Under the pieces are notes generated by a model, which saw nothing but the letters and a program-made list of their open reading frames with translations, ran no database searches and was not told the origin of the DNA. A stretch of DNA of 64,000 bases, taken from positions 37,254 to 101,253 of the forward strand of contig NZ_BNAL01000006.1 in assembly GCF_014653275.1 (NCBI RefSeq). Reading direction: 5' to 3'. Of the stretch, positions 10,983-22,783 are shown piece after piece (position 1 is the stretch's first letter; each line of letters opens with the position of its first letter). The position numbers and the translations under genes are program-made. This DNA comes from Deinococcus piscis. Lineage in GTDB: Bacteria; Deinococcota; Deinococci; Deinococcales; Deinococcaceae.

Positions 10983-11019
10983 AAAAAAGAGAGGGCCAGA
11001 GTGTCTCGACTGCCCTCTC
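10983..11019 (-). terminator. Rho-independent terminator after trmFO
   Basis: Read on the minus strand: GAGAGGGC, a 15-nt loop, GCCCTCTC, then TTTTTT. It lies 22 nt past the trmFO stop. Confidence 0.85.
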
Positions 11020-11040
11020 CTGACTGCCCTCCACTGAATG

Positions 11041-12432
11041 TCAGCTGTGGGCTATAGCTGCGGGCTTCTCTTGGGCAGCGGCAGGCTGAGCGGTGGCGGG
11101 CAGTGTCACTACCAGGCCCTGTGCCTCGGCCCAGGTGCTGAACGCCTGGAGGCCAGCGCGGAACATCAGTGGGCGCTTTTCGCGTTTGCCCCACTTGCGC
11201 TTGCCTGCAGGCAGCTCGGGGTCTGGGACCAACGCCCAATTCACATTCATCGGCTGAAAGCCTTTCGGGTTGGCGCTGGCCAGATAATGCACCAGGCCGC
11301 CCAGCATGCTGCTCTGCGGCGGTGCGCTGGGCTCCAGCCCCTGCGCGAGCCGGGCAGCGTTCAGCCCGGCCAGCCAGCCAGTCGCAGCTGATTCCAAATA
11401 TCCTTCGGTACCGGCCAGGACACCGGCCACGAACTTTTGCGGGTCGGCCTTCAGTTGCAGGGTTTCCCGCAGGACCTCCGGGGCGTTGAGGTAGGTGTTG
11501 CGGTGCATCACGCCGTAGCGGACGATTTCAGCTTGCTCCAGGCCTGGAATCAGCGCCACCAGTTCCTTCTGGTCACCCCACTTCAGCCCAGTCTGGAAGC
11601 CCACCAGTGACCACATCCGCCCCTCTGCGTCTTCTTGGCGCAGCTGCGCTACCGCGTACGGCCAGCGCCCGGTCCGTGGGTCGTCCAGGCCCTTGGGTGA
11701 CATGGGGCCAAAGCGCGGCGTATCCGGTCCCCGGCGTGCAATTTCCTCAATGGGCATACAGCCTTCAAAAAATTCCAGCTTTTCCCAGTCGTGCGGCGTG
11801 TGGGTGCGGGCCGTTTCCAGCGCTCCAATGAAGCGCAGGTACTCTTCTTTGGTAAAAGGGCAGTTGATGTAATCGGCGCTCTGATCGTAGCGCCCAGCCC
11901 GCCAGGCCACGTTCATGTCAATGCTGCTGGCGTCCAGTACTGGAGCGGCAGCGTCATAAAAGCTCAGACGCTCGCTGCCGGTCAGGCGGGCGAGGTCTTC
12001 GGCCAGTGCATCGGAGGTAAGCGGCCCCGACGCAATCACGCAGATGCCTTCAGGCACACGCTCCAGCTCTTCTTCGACCACCGTGATGAGGGGGTGACGG
12101 CGCACCTGCTCGGTGACTGAGGCACTAAAGGCGTCACGGTCTACCGCCAGCGCATTGCCCGCAGGCACCCGGCTGCGGTCCGCTGTGCCCACGATGGTAC
12201 CGCCCACCGAGCGCAGTTCGGCCTGGAGCATGCCCTTGGACTGCATTTCCCCCTCGCCGCCCAGACTGGTAGAGCAGACCAGTTCGGCAAAGTCGCCGGT
12301 GCGGTGGGCTGGAGTCATTTTGCGTGGGCGCATCTCGTACAGGCGTACACGCACCCCCTGTGCGGCGGCGCTCAGTGCAGCTTCGGACCCTGCCAGCCCA
12401 GCGCCAATTACAGTGATTTCAGGCATCGTCAT
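11041..12432 (-). CDS. trmFO: Folate-dependent tRNA (uracil-54-C5)-methyltransferase TrmFO
   Basis: TrmFO makes ribothymidine-54 in tRNA using methylenetetrahydrofolate and FAD. The 463-residue protein has the FAD motif GAGLAGSE (10-17) and the two cysteines that matter in the family, in FAELVCSTSL and DYINCPFT. I start at the ATG at 12432 because TACACT (+ strand 12439-12444) is 6 nt upstream, the leaderless spacing used across this window. The ATG at 12426 is the alternative. The last ~15 residues are a loose Ala/Gln-rich tail. It is divergent from the kinase gene. Confidence 0.96.
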   Translation of the reverse strand: MTMPEITVIGAGLAGSEAALSAAAQGVRVRLYEMRPRKMTPAHRTGDFAELVCSTSLGGEGEMQSKGMLQAELRSVGGTIVGTADRSRVPAGNALAVDRDAFSASVTEQVRRHPLITVVEEELERVPEGICVIASGPLTSDALAEDLARLTGSERLSFYDAAAPVLDASSIDMNVAWRAGRYDQSADYINCPFTKEEYLRFIGALETARTHTPHDWEKLEFFEGCMPIEEIARRGPDTPRFGPMSPKGLDDPRTGRWPYAVAQLRQEDAEGRMWSLVGFQTGLKWGDQKELVALIPGLEQAEIVRYGVMHRNTYLNAPEVLRETLQLKADPQKFVAGVLAGTEGYLESAATGWLAGLNAARLAQGLEPSAPPQSSMLGGLVHYLASANPKGFQPMNVNWALVPDPELPAGKRKWGKREKRPLMFRAGLQAFSTWAEAQGLVVTLPATAQPAAAQEKPAAIAHS

Positions 12433-12438
12433 CGTGCC

Positions 12439-12534
12439 AGTGTAGCGGGCAGGGGAGAGCCGAGCGGCTGCGGCATTCACCTTTGGTCCTGGCCGCGCCG
12501 GGTGACGGGGCTGTCATAGCGCCACTTCTACAGT
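12439..12534. promoter_or_regulatory. Divergent leaderless promoters of trmFO and the histidine kinase
   Basis: TACACT on the minus strand (12439-12444) serves trmFO. TACAGT on the plus strand (12529-12534) lies 7 nt before the GTG at 12542 of the kinase gene. Confidence 0.5.
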
Positions 12535-12541
12535 GAGCAAC

Positions 12542-13639
12542 GTGAGCATAAGGCAGGCCCCCGCACTGACGGCCCAGAGGACTGCCGGTGCGGGTCAGCC
12601 CCGCCCGGCTGTGCAGACCAGTTTGCGCTTTCAGATTACGGCGGTGATCGCGCTGCTGGCCTTTTTGCCGAATCTGGTCGTCACGGTTGTGGTGGGTCCC
12701 CGCTTGCCGGGCGTGACGCTGGCCGTGTGGATTGGGCTGGTGGCGCTGCTGTCGGGCATGATCGCCTGGCTGCTGAGCGGCGTCTTGCTGCGGCCACTGC
12801 TCCGGCTGCACGCGGAGGTGGAAGAGGGCGACTTCGGGGTGCTGCAAAGTGATGACCCTACCGAAATCCGGGCGCTGCGCGTGGCTTTTGCGGGGTTGCT
12901 GGCACGCTTGGGCACAGAACAGGGTCGCCGCAACGCCTTTATGGCCACCCTGGTGCATGACCTCAAAACTCCGCTGATCGCCACCGGCCACCTGGTTCAC
13001 TCGCTCACCCACTTTGATCTGACACCGACACAAAAGGCCGAAATCAGTGACAATTTGCTGGCCGAAAATCGCCGCCTGCTGACCCTGGTCAGCCAGATGG
13101 CCGATGCCCACCGTTTTGAGCGTGACGATGTACGCCTGGACCCTCATCCGACGGACCTGCGCTCCTTGTTGGAGCGGGTGGCAGGACGCCAGACCGTCGC
13201 AGCCGACCACCAGCTGGCTTTGCAGGTGCAGGGTGCAGGACAGGCCGTGGTGGACGCCGCCGTCTTGGAACGCGCTGTGACCAACCTGACAGACAATGCC
13301 CTGCGCTACGCCCAGCACCGGGTGGTGTTGTCCGTGACGGCGCAAGGGTTGGAAATCTGCGACGACGGCCCTGGCCTGAGTGCGGCGCTGGACGATCTGG
13401 CGCAGCCGTTCAACAGTCAGCCTGCCCTGATTGCCGGGCAGCACTACACCGCGGGCACCGCGGGCCTGGGCCTGTTTATCGCCCGGCGAATTGCGGAGGC
13501 CCACGGGGGCTCGCTGAGCTACGCCCGCAGCGCTGCTCCCCACGCCCTCAGCATTTTTACCCTGCACCTGCCCGAAGTGGTGCTGGACGCGCCGGCGGCT
13601 GCGCCTGACCAGCCTGCGCCAGAAAGGAGCGCCCTATGA
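12542..13639 (+). CDS. Membrane sensor histidine kinase
   Basis: A two-transmembrane histidine kinase (segments at about residues 31-51 and 62-87 with a very short external loop), a HAMP-like stretch, H-box HDLKTP (H139 from the chosen start) and an ATPase domain with DDGPGL and GLGLFIARR. The short periplasmic loop suggests membrane-internal or cytoplasmic sensing. I choose GTG 12542 because TACAGT ends 7 nt upstream; GTG 12533 would add three residues and overlap that hexamer. The stop overlaps the response-regulator start as ATGA, so the two form a coupled two-component pair. Confidence 0.92.
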   Translation: MSIRQAPALTAQRTAGAGQPRPAVQTSLRFQITAVIALLAFLPNLVVTVVVGPRLPGVTLAVWIGLVALLSGMIAWLLSGVLLRPLLRLHAEVEEGDFGVLQSDDPTEIRALRVAFAGLLARLGTEQGRRNAFMATLVHDLKTPLIATGHLVHSLTHFDLTPTQKAEISDNLLAENRRLLTLVSQMADAHRFERDDVRLDPHPTDLRSLLERVAGRQTVAADHQLALQVQGAGQAVVDAAVLERAVTNLTDNALRYAQHRVVLSVTAQGLEICDDGPGLSAALDDLAQPFNSQPALIAGQHYTAGTAGLGLFIARRIAEAHGGSLSYARSAAPHALSIFTLHLPEVVLDAPAAAPDQPAPERSAL

Positions 13640-14334
13640 CCGAACATTCCCGCATCTCCCACTTTGAGATCCTAGACCTGAAGCGCCGCCCTGGTGAGCG
13701 CATAGGTGAGCAGAGTTCTATACCGTCCGGCGCGCCCTCTCTGGCAGCTTTTACCCTCGTCATCGCGGACGACCATCCGCTGTTCCGCATGGGGCTCAAG
13801 TACGCCCTTTCCCATCAGGGCTTTGAGGTGGTGGCTGAGGTGGCCAGTGGGACAGAAGCCCTCAGGGCCTGCCGCGAACTGCGTCCGACGGCGGCCCTGC
13901 TGGATGTCAAGATGCCGGGCCTGACAGGGATCGAAGTCTGCCGTCAGCTGCGTGCCGAATGCCCCGAGGTGCTGAGCATCCTGATCACCACTTTTGCTGA
14001 GCCGGCCATTATTCAAGCGGCGCGGGAGGCGGGAGCCAGAGGCTACCTCTCCAAAGAAACCGATCCCCCGGCACTGGCCGAGCAGCTGCGGGCCATTATT
14101 CAGGATCCCACCCAGGACCGCTTGCCCCGCGTGGACGTGCCCCGGCTGACCCCGCGTGAGAGCGAGGTGCTCCCGCTGCTGGCCCAGGGCCTGAGCAACA
14201 AAGAAATTGCCCGCGAACTGGGAGTCAGCCCCGATACGATCAAGGACCATCTGGCGCGGATGTACGGCAAGCTGGATGCTTGTGACCGCACCGAGGCCGT
14301 CAGCCGTGCCCGGACCATCGGCTTGCTGGAGTAG
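13636..14334 (+). CDS. NarL/FixJ-type response regulator
   Basis: A 232-residue DNA-binding regulator, partner of the upstream kinase. A 38-residue N-terminal extension precedes the receiver (acidic pair D45-D46, phospho-acceptor D90, K140). A LuxR-type helix-turn-helix follows at about 172-215 (LTPRESEVLPLLAQG...). The start at 13636 overlaps the kinase stop (ATGA) and has AAAGGAG upstream. The extension is unusual for the family, and an internal start near residue 40 cannot be excluded. The target genes are not evident. Confidence 0.93.
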   Translation: MTEHSRISHFEILDLKRRPGERIGEQSSIPSGAPSLAAFTLVIADDHPLFRMGLKYALSHQGFEVVAEVASGTEALRACRELRPTAALLDVKMPGLTGIEVCRQLRAECPEVLSILITTFAEPAIIQAAREAGARGYLSKETDPPALAEQLRAIIQDPTQDRLPRVDVPRLTPRESEVLPLLAQGLSNKEIARELGVSPDTIKDHLARMYGKLDACDRTEAVSRARTIGLLE

Positions 14335-14387
14335 GGCCAGCAAGCTGGGGGCTGGAACCTGGCAGCGCTCCGGCCCGTACTGGGAGC

Positions 14388-15131
14388 ATGACACAGGATG
14401 AATTCCCGCAGGGCCGCGAAACAGCCTCACCTGATCAGGTTGCCAGCACCCGCTTGCAGGATTTTCTGCACCAGACCGCTGAGCGCGACAACCCCGGCGA
14501 GGTCTTCGAGCTCGAATCCCCCCGTATGCTCGAAGCCCATATCCAGGGCAGCATCTGGAGCAAGCTGGGCGCGATGGTGGCCTACAAGGGCAATCTCACC
14601 TTCCGTCGCGAGGGCATGCTGGCCGGGGGCATGATGAAGGCGCTCAAGCGTGCGGTAACCAGCGAAATGACCCCACTGACCCGGATTGAGGGTCAGGGCG
14701 TGTGCTACCTGGCAGACAGAGGCAGGCAAATCACCATTTTGCGGCTAGAAGACGACACCCTGAACGTGAACGGCAACGACCTGCTGGCCTTCGAGGAGAG
14801 TGTGGACTACGACATCACCATGCACCGCCGCATGGCGGGCTGGGCGAGCGGTGGCCTGTTCAGTGTGCGCCTGAGTGGGCGTGGTCTGGTCGCCCTGCTC
14901 AGCCAGGGGCAGCCGCTGACGCTGCCGGTGCGGCCCGGTGAGCCGGTCACGACGGACCCCAACGCCACTGTGGCCTGGAGCGCTGGCCTGAGCCCTGAGC
15001 TGCGCATGGATTTGTCGCTGAAAACCCTGCTGGGGCGCGGCGGTGGGGAAACATTTCAGATGGTGTTTGAAGGCAGCGGGTTCGTGGTGGTGCAGCCCAG
15101 CGAAGAGACGCCGGTGCTGATCAGCGGTTGA
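14388..15131 (+). CDS. AIM24 family protein
   Basis: A 247-residue beta-rich protein of the AIM24/TRAP-like family, recognisable from the core SIWSKLGAMVAYKGNLTF (46-63), a long central glycine-rich stretch and the late segment VVVQPS. The family occurs in bacteria and mitochondria; its biochemical role is not established. The first ~35 residues are polar and probably disordered. No signal peptide. It stands 53 bp after the response regulator and has GGGAG before its ATG, so it may be co-transcribed. Confidence 0.85.
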   Translation: MTQDEFPQGRETASPDQVASTRLQDFLHQTAERDNPGEVFELESPRMLEAHIQGSIWSKLGAMVAYKGNLTFRREGMLAGGMMKALKRAVTSEMTPLTRIEGQGVCYLADRGRQITILRLEDDTLNVNGNDLLAFEESVDYDITMHRRMAGWASGGLFSVRLSGRGLVALLSQGQPLTLPVRPGEPVTTDPNATVAWSAGLSPELRMDLSLKTLLGRGGGETFQMVFEGSGFVVVQPSEETPVLISG

Positions 15132-15154
15132 GCCGGAGGGAAGGTCAGCCAAAA

Positions 15155-15187
15155 GAGTGGAGCGGGTCTGCGTAGCGCAGCCGCTCC
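15155..15187 (-). terminator. Hairpin between AIM24 gene and trxB, best read as trxB terminator
   Basis: A nearly perfect stem: GGAGCGG (15159-15165) with CCGCTCC (15181-15187), continued by CTGCG/CGCAG around a TAG loop. On the minus strand it is followed by ACTCTTTTGG, so it most likely ends trxB transcription. Confidence 0.65.
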
Positions 15188-15209
15188 CTCAGGGGTCAGT
15201 TGCTCGCCC

Positions 15210-16217
15210 TTAGTCGGTGGCCGCTGCCTGGGCTGGGGTGCTTTCGCCAGCGCTGGCCGCGTGTGGGAAAGCGGCTTCCAGCTCGGCCAGGGAGCGCTCG
15301 GCGGTCATGGCGGCGCGGGTGCCGGTGCCCACGCTGGTCGCCAGCTGGCGGTACACCCAGTCGCTTACGTCACCGGCAGCGAACAGCATCGGCACGCTGG
15401 TGTAGATATCTTCGCGCACGTCCACGTAGCCGTCTTCCCGCAGCTTGACCGTGTCGCCCAGAAAGCCCGTGTTGGGGATATGTCCGATAAAGACAAAGAC
15501 ACCGTCCGTCTCCATCACGCTTTCTTCGCCGGTCTTCAGGTTTTTCAGGCGCACGCCCGTCACCTGCTCATCGCCCAGAATTTCTTCCACGGTGGTGTCC
15601 CAAATGAACCGCATCTTCTCGTTGGCAAAGACGCGGGCCTGGGCCGACTTGTTGGCGCGCAGGGTGTCGCGGCGGTGAATCAGCGTGACTTCGTCGGCGA
15701 ACTTGGTCAGGAACAGCCCTTCTTCCACGGCTGCGTCGCCGCCGCCCACCACCACCACGCGCTTGCCACGGTAGAAAAAACCGTCACAGGTGGCGCAGGT
15801 GCTCATGCCCTTGCCCCAGAATTTCTCTTCACCGGGCACGCCCAGGCGGCGCGGCTCAGCGCCAGTGGTCAGGATCACCGACTTGCCCTGGTAGTTGCCC
15901 GCGAAGCCCTGCACGGTAAAAGGGTATTCCACGCCGCTGGCGTCGTGGTGAATGCTCTGCACCTCGTCCATCTCAATCACTGCACCGAACTTCTCGGCCT
16001 GCTGCACCATCCGCTGGCTCAGTTCCATGCCGCTGATGCCTTCGGGAAAGCCGGGGTAGTTCTCGACCTCTTCTGTCTGGGAAATCTGACCACCGGGCAT
16101 GCCCCGTTCCAGCACCAGCGTCTTGAGTTCGCCCCGGCCCGTGTAGATGGCTGCTGTCAGCCCGGCAGGGCCGCCGCCCACGATAATTACGTCGTATTGC
16201 TGGGGTTGTTCCGTCAT
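15210..16217 (-). CDS. trxB: Thioredoxin reductase
   Basis: An NADPH-dependent flavoprotein that reduces thioredoxin, 335 residues. It has the FAD motif GGGPAG (14-19), the redox-active CATC (C141, C144), the NADPH motif GGGDAAVE (158-165) and HRRDTLR. A ~20-residue Ala-rich tail extends beyond the usual end. The ATG at 16217 is preceded by TACCCT with 6-nt spacing, which decides against the longer in-frame ATG at 16265. It is divergent from ruvA. Confidence 0.97.
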   Translation of the reverse strand: MTEQPQQYDVIIVGGGPAGLTAAIYTGRGELKTLVLERGMPGGQISQTEEVENYPGFPEGISGMELSQRMVQQAEKFGAVIEMDEVQSIHHDASGVEYPFTVQGFAGNYQGKSVILTTGAEPRRLGVPGEEKFWGKGMSTCATCDGFFYRGKRVVVVGGGDAAVEEGLFLTKFADEVTLIHRRDTLRANKSAQARVFANEKMRFIWDTTVEEILGDEQVTGVRLKNLKTGEESVMETDGVFVFIGHIPNTGFLGDTVKLREDGYVDVREDIYTSVPMLFAAGDVSDWVYRQLATSVGTGTRAAMTAERSLAELEAAFPHAASAGESTPAQAAATD

Positions 16218-16223
16218 GGATTT

Positions 16224-16349
16224 AGGGTAGCACCCGGCCATGCGCTCCGCTTGGGCCAGTGCCACAAAGGGAGCCCGGCTTAATACAAACCTTCGGTTTG
16301 CGCCCGCGCTGCCTGATGCCCTGTTGCTGCGCTGGCCAGTCCCTACAAT
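16224..16349. promoter_or_regulatory. trxB/ruvA divergent promoter region
   Basis: TACCCT (minus strand, 16224-16229) is 6 nt before trxB. TACAAT (plus strand, 16344-16349) is 6 nt before the ruvA GTG. A perfect small hairpin, CAAACC-TTC-GGTTTG (16286-16300), lies in the middle; its role is unknown. Confidence 0.5.
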
Positions 16350-16355
16350 GGCCAG

Positions 16356-16943
16356 GTGATTGTTTATCTCTCAGGCACCGTGCGCGAAGTCCGTACCAGC
16401 AGTGCCGTCGTTCAAACCGGAGGACTGGGATACGAGGTCTTTTGCCCGCAGTCCACCCTGGCCCGCCTGAAACCTGGCGAAGGGGCCGAGCTGCATACCC
16501 GCTTCATCGTGCGCGAAGATGCCCAGCTGTTGTTTGGCTTTCAGGACACCGATAGCGCCCAGCTGTTCGATCTGGTGACCGGTGTCAGTGGTGTCGGTCC
16601 CAAGTTGGGCTTGGCCCTGCTGTCGGCCATGCCCGTCTCGACGTTGGCGCAGGGCATTCTGGACGGTGACGCAGGGCTGCTGTCGAGTGTCAGCGGCGTC
16701 GGCAAAAAGACCGCCGAGCGGCTGATTCTGGAAGTACAGAGCAAAGTGCCCGCTCACCTCGCCGCACCGTCCGGCAGCAAGCCTGTCAAGGTGACCACAG
16801 CTGGAGCCGACGCGATTGACGCCTTGCTGGCGCTGGGATTCCGCGAGCCGCAGGTCCGCACCGTCGTGGCAGGCTTGCTGGCCGACGACCCGGAACAGAG
16901 CACCGACGTCCTGATTCGTAAGAGTCTTGGACAGCTCCGCTAG
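16356..16943 (+). CDS. ruvA: Holliday junction DNA helicase subunit RuvA
   Basis: RuvA binds four-way junctions and loads the RuvB motor for branch migration during recombinational repair. 195 residues, the usual length. It has the N-terminal OB fold (residues 1-62), tandem helix-hairpin-helix motifs ([13 protein letters not shown] and [13 protein letters not shown]) and a C-terminal RuvB-binding three-helix domain after a flexible linker. It starts with GTG at 16356, 6 nt after TACAAT (leaderless). No LexA- or RDRM-like palindrome is visible before it. Confidence 0.97.
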   Translation: MIVYLSGTVREVRTSSAVVQTGGLGYEVFCPQSTLARLKPGEGAELHTRFIVREDAQLLFGFQDTDSAQLFDLVTGVSGVGPKLGLALLSAMPVSTLAQGILDGDAGLLSSVSGVGKKTAERLILEVQSKVPAHLAAPSGSKPVKVTTAGADAIDALLALGFREPQVRTVVAGLLADDPEQSTDVLIRKSLGQLR

Positions 16944-17071
16944 CGCTGGTCCACGCCGCGCACCACCGACATCACAAGCAGCGACAGCACTTCCAGTCCG
17001 GAGTTGATACGCCGACTTCGGGCCTGCTCTTGGCTGCCGTCCAGACCATCACCCCACAGCAGTTTCTTAGT
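16940..17071 (-). pseudogene. Possible gene remnant downstream of ruvA
   Basis: A 44-codon open stretch on the minus strand (stop TAG at 16940) with natural-looking composition, ending RRINSGLEVLSLLVMSV plus VRGVDQR. It has no ATG, GTG or TTG start near its upstream end, where a TGA lies in frame. It may be the C-terminal scrap of a lost gene or chance. Nothing recognisable. Confidence 0.2.
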
Positions 17072-17093
17072 TCATGCCGAGGAAAAGCGAACA

Positions 17094-18371
17094 ATGACGC
17101 AACGAGACACCAAAGATAGAGTTGATATTCAGGATCAACCCAGCGAAACCGGGCAGGACCAGGGAATTTCGGTCAATTCCGGCTCAAAGCGGCGCGGCCA
17201 GCTCACGGCGAACGAGCAAAAGGTCAGCTGGCTTGAACTGTTCTTCGACCTGATTTTCGTTACCTCGTTCGACCAGCTCGCCAAGCGCCTGGGTGATAGC
17301 TTCTCGCCCGAGAACGTATTTATCTTCTTGTTGATGTTCGCGGCGCTGTGGTCGGTGTGGGCTGGGAATACGCAGTTTGCCGCCCGCTTTGGCAATGATC
17401 ACCGCATCTACCGCTGGGGCACTCTGGTGGAACTGCTGACCCTGGGCGTGCTGAGCCTGACCCTGCGCGGTGATCTGAGTGATGTCGGCTGGCTGTTTGC
17501 GGCGGCTTATGCGTTCAACCGCTTTACTCTGGTCGTCATGTATCTGCTGGTATCGCGCTCCGAGCCGGCCGCAGCCCGCTTCTCGCAGATTACGGCGGCG
17601 GGCCTTGGCCTCTCCGGGGTGCTGTGGCTGCTCAGTATCCCCAGCAGCGACACCCTGACTCTGGTGCTGTGGGGCCTGGCCCTATTGGTCACTGTGGGCA
17701 CGCCCCTGGTGGCGCAGCGCTACCACCACAATGCCTTGCCGCACCACGAGCACCTGCCTGAGCGTGTGGGCCTCCTTCAGATCATCGCGCTGGGCGGCAT
17801 TGTGACCGAGCTGGTCGCGGGTGGCCGCCAGCAGCAGCTGGCCTTGCTGGATCAGGCCCCCACTTTCCTGGCGCTGGTCACCTGCATCGCGCTGTTCCGG
17901 CTCTATTTTGATCAGTCGCGTGCCCTGCCGGTGCTGATGGCGAATTTGCAGTCGCGTGGTGGCACCCTGATGGCCTGGCTCTACGCCCATCTGCCGCTGA
18001 CCATCGCCATCATGATGCTGGGGGTGGGTTTCGGGCACGGCATCGCCTATGAGGACGAGCACCATGACCAGCTGAACCTGAGCTTGGTGAGCTGGTCCCT
18101 GGCGGCTGTATTTGCCTCGCTTGGGCTGATTCGCTACGCGGCTTCGCGCCTGACCAGTGTGCCGTCGCTGGACCGTTCTATGGCGGCGTTGTTGCTGGGC
18201 CTGGCGGTCAGTCTGGGCCTGGCGGCCACCCATATAGATACGCTGATTTTGCACCTGGCGACAGCCGCTGTCACTGTGGTGATTGCCCTTGTGACGGCCA
18301 AAGACGCCGCAACCAAGCGTCTAAGCGCGGTGGAAGAGCGCATCTTGGAAGAACACGGCTCGGATGAATAG
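17094..18371 (+). CDS. Low-temperature-requirement (LtrA) family membrane protein
   Basis: A 425-residue polytopic membrane protein of the bacterial LtrA family (around ten or more hydrophobic segments). The family-typical start of the membrane region is VSWLELFFDLIFVTSF, followed by WSVWAGNTQFAARF. The first ~40 residues are hydrophilic. The molecular function of LtrA proteins is not established; the name comes from a cold-growth phenotype in Listeria. I take the ATG at 17094 (GAGGA about 10 nt upstream) over an upstream ATG at 17004 that adds residues of no character. Confidence 0.85.
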   Translation: MTQRDTKDRVDIQDQPSETGQDQGISVNSGSKRRGQLTANEQKVSWLELFFDLIFVTSFDQLAKRLGDSFSPENVFIFLLMFAALWSVWAGNTQFAARFGNDHRIYRWGTLVELLTLGVLSLTLRGDLSDVGWLFAAAYAFNRFTLVVMYLLVSRSEPAAARFSQITAAGLGLSGVLWLLSIPSSDTLTLVLWGLALLVTVGTPLVAQRYHHNALPHHEHLPERVGLLQIIALGGIVTELVAGGRQQQLALLDQAPTFLALVTCIALFRLYFDQSRALPVLMANLQSRGGTLMAWLYAHLPLTIAIMMLGVGFGHGIAYEDEHHDQLNLSLVSWSLAAVFASLGLIRYAASRLTSVPSLDRSMAALLLGLAVSLGLAATHIDTLILHLATAAVTVVIALVTAKDAATKRLSAVEERILEEHGSDE

Positions 18372-18378
18372 GTGCTGA

Positions 18379-20547
<2,169 letters not shown>

Positions 20548-20556
20548 GCTAACGTC

Positions 20557-21372
20557 ATGGAGCTTACTGGTACAGGGCTGTACGGCCTGCCCAATTTCGT
20601 TTGGGCCATCATTTACGTACTGAATATCATCTGCTTGGTCCACGCCCTGGTCACGCGCAACTGGCTCTGGGCCGCCTTTTTGGCTTTTGGCGTCTTTATC
20701 TCGCAGGGGGGGCTCTTTGTGACCCTGTTCTATGCGTTTAGCGAACTGTTCCCGGCCCTGCGCGGCAGCGGCACCCGTACCCGACGGGCGGTTCAGCACA
20801 CGGTCCAGACCGGGGTAGAAGCGGTCAAGCCATTAGAAACCAAGATTGCTGAGGCCCAAACGGCCTTGGACCGCAGTGACACCCTCGCCAACCGCAGCAG
20901 TCTGGCCCATCTGCTGACCCGCGCAGGTCGCCTAGATGAAGCTCAGGCGACCCTTCATCCTCTGCTGACCGGCATTTACCGCGATGACCCGGTGGTGCTG
21001 CTGACCAGTGCCCAATTGGATTTGGCCCAGGGACAGCCCGCTGTGGCTGAAAGCAAGCTGAGTCAGGTGGAATTGCAGACCTCGGCGGCCACCCGCACTC
21101 GGGCACTGACCCTACTTGCCGAAGCTCAGGCGCAGCAGGGCAATTTGGACGGTGCCGAGGCCCGCTATCAAGAAGCCATGCATGCTGCCACCACTGAGGA
21201 ACCCCGTGCGCGCTACGCAGAGTTCCTGCTCAAGCAGGGCCGCGCCGAGCAGGCGCACGAAGTGCTGAACCGCCTACTTCAGATCGAAAATGAGGCCACG
21301 CCGCTCTACCGCCGTCAGGAGCGCGAGTGGTTTGAGTTGGCCGCCAAGCTGCGGCGTCAGCTACGGCGCTAA
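20557..21372 (+). CDS. Membrane-anchored TPR protein
   Basis: 271 residues: two N-terminal transmembrane segments (about 12-32 and 37-62), then a cytoplasmic helical region with three to four tetratricopeptide-like repeats (SLAHLLTRAGRLDEAQATL, QLDLAQGQPAVAESKL, LAEAQAQQGNLDGAEARY, AEFLLKQGRAEQAHEVL). The repeats suggest a scaffold for protein contacts; the partner is unknown. TAGGCT (20545-20550) overlaps the ligA stop and lies 6 nt before the ATG, so this gene probably has its own leaderless promoter inside the end of ligA. Confidence 0.8.
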   Translation: MELTGTGLYGLPNFVWAIIYVLNIICLVHALVTRNWLWAAFLAFGVFISQGGLFVTLFYAFSELFPALRGSGTRTRRAVQHTVQTGVEAVKPLETKIAEAQTALDRSDTLANRSSLAHLLTRAGRLDEAQATLHPLLTGIYRDDPVVLLTSAQLDLAQGQPAVAESKLSQVELQTSAATRTRALTLLAEAQAQQGNLDGAEARYQEAMHAATTEEPRARYAEFLLKQGRAEQAHEVLNRLLQIENEATPLYRRQEREWFELAAKLRRQLRR

Positions 21373-21602
21373 GGTCGGGGTACTGACCTGCTGCCGAGTT
21401 GCCGAGTTAAGGCGGGTAGGGCCTGAAAAGGAGCGTAGGTCTGCCCCCTCTATCTGCTCAACTAGACGCGGGGCTGGTGGTTCTGCTCAGGTATCCTTCA
21501 TAGACAGTCTGTATCGCGTGAGCCCTTTAATAGCGTTCCGTTCTCTAGTGTCAGTTGCCCCGAGCCTTTGGCCTTGGCTTAGAGGAAAGCTGAGAGCCCA
21601 AA

Positions 21603-21635
21603 TAAAAGCCCCCCGCCACTGTGGCAGGGGGCTTT
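21603..21635 (-). terminator. Terminator of the rplJ-rplL operon
   Basis: On the minus strand a GC-rich perfect stem (AGCCCCCTGCCAC with GTGGCGGGGGGCT) is followed by TTTATTT, 26 nt past the rplL stop. Confidence 0.85.
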
Positions 21636-21660
21636 GCACCTCGGTACTGTAGGCAGAACC

Positions 21661-22029
21661 TTACTTCAGTTCGACCTTAGCACCAGCAGCTTCGAGCTGC
21701 TCTTTGATCTTGTTGGCTTCGTCCTTGGAAGCGCCTTCCTTGATGGCACCGCCCTTTTCGGCCATGTCCTTGGCTTCTTTCAGGCCCAGGCCAGTGATGC
21801 CACGGATTTCCTTAATCACGTTGATCTTGCTGGAGCCAGCGTCCACCAGGATGACGTCGAATTCGTCTTTCTCTTCAGCAGCGGGAGCAGCAGCACCGCC
21901 AGCAGCGCCACCAGCAGCCACAACGGCTTCAACGCCCCAGGTTTCTTTCAGGCCGTCGATCAGGTCGGCGAGTTCCATGATGGTCAGTTGGCTGAGTTGG
22001 TCAATCAGAGCTTGTTTGTCGTATGCCAT
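21661..22029 (-). CDS. rplL: 50S ribosomal protein L7/L12
   Basis: The flexible stalk protein that recruits translation factors. 122 residues: N-terminal dimerisation/L10-binding helices (1-32), an Ala/Gly-rich hinge (37-52), then the globular C-terminal domain containing the KVELK-type end. It is the last gene of the L10-L12 operon, 60 bp after rplJ, with its own GGAGG-type ribosome binding site, as needed for its excess over L10. Confidence 0.98.
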   Translation of the reverse strand: MAYDKQALIDQLSQLTIMELADLIDGLKETWGVEAVVAAGGAAGGAAAPAAEEKDEFDVILVDAGSSKINVIKEIRGITGLGLKEAKDMAEKGGAIKEGASKDEANKIKEQLEAAGAKVELK

Positions 22030-22089
22030 GTTCGTTTCCTCCAGGGAAGGGATTTTTAAGTATGAATGAGAGGGGAGAGGATGCTGGAC

Positions 22090-22614
22090 TTACTCAGCAG
22101 CGGGGGCAGTGGCAGCGCTACCGCCATCGGTTTCCAGCTTGCCTTTGTAAGCTTCCAGCGTGCCGATAAAGGTTGCCAGGTGGGTGGACAGAACGCCCAC
22201 CATTTCGGCTTGCAGGCTCTGCTTGCTGCCCAGGGTCGCCAGCTTGGTAATGACCTTGGTGTCCACGCGGTTGCCTTCAACAAAGCCACCCTTGAAAGCA
22301 GGGATACCGGCTTCATTGGTCTTGGCAATATCGCTGAGGGCTTTGGCGACGCCAGCGGGGTCTTCGCTGGCCAGCACCAGGGCGCTGGGTCCGGCGAGAA
22401 TATCGGAGAAGTCCTGATCATTGCCTTGCAGGGCCAGGTGAATCAGGGTGTTCTTGGCCACGATCAGCTGGCCGCCCTTATCACGAATATCCTGACGCAG
22501 TTTGGACAGCTGTCCAGCGCTCAGACCCTGGTAGTCCACCAGGTAGAACGACTCCACGCCAGCGAGGCTCTGTTGCAGGTCACTCAGGCTTTTTTGATTG
22601 CGCTCATTGGCCAT
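22090..22614 (-). CDS. rplJ: 50S ribosomal protein L10
   Basis: Base of the ribosomal stalk; binds 23S rRNA and L12 dimers. 174 residues, normal. The N-terminal rRNA-binding domain and the C-terminal helix that carries L12 copies are clear, ending in an Ala/Pro-rich tail. AAGGAGGT precedes the ATG. The 169-nt leader upstream is structured and likely the site of L10-L12 autoregulation. Confidence 0.98.
   Translation of the reverse strand: MANERNQKSLSDLQQSLAGVESFYLVDYQGLSAGQLSKLRQDIRDKGGQLIVAKNTLIHLALQGNDQDFSDILAGPSALVLASEDPAGVAKALSDIAKTNEAGIPAFKGGFVEGNRVDTKVITKLATLGSKQSLQAEMVGVLSTHLATFIGTLEAYKGKLETDGGSAATAPAAE

Positions 22615-22783
<169 letters not shown>

Noticed and set aside
16286..16300. 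Hairpin CAAACC-TTC-GGTTTG as a terminator or ncRNA
   Set aside because: Only 6 bp, no T-run, lies between divergent promoters; too little to call.
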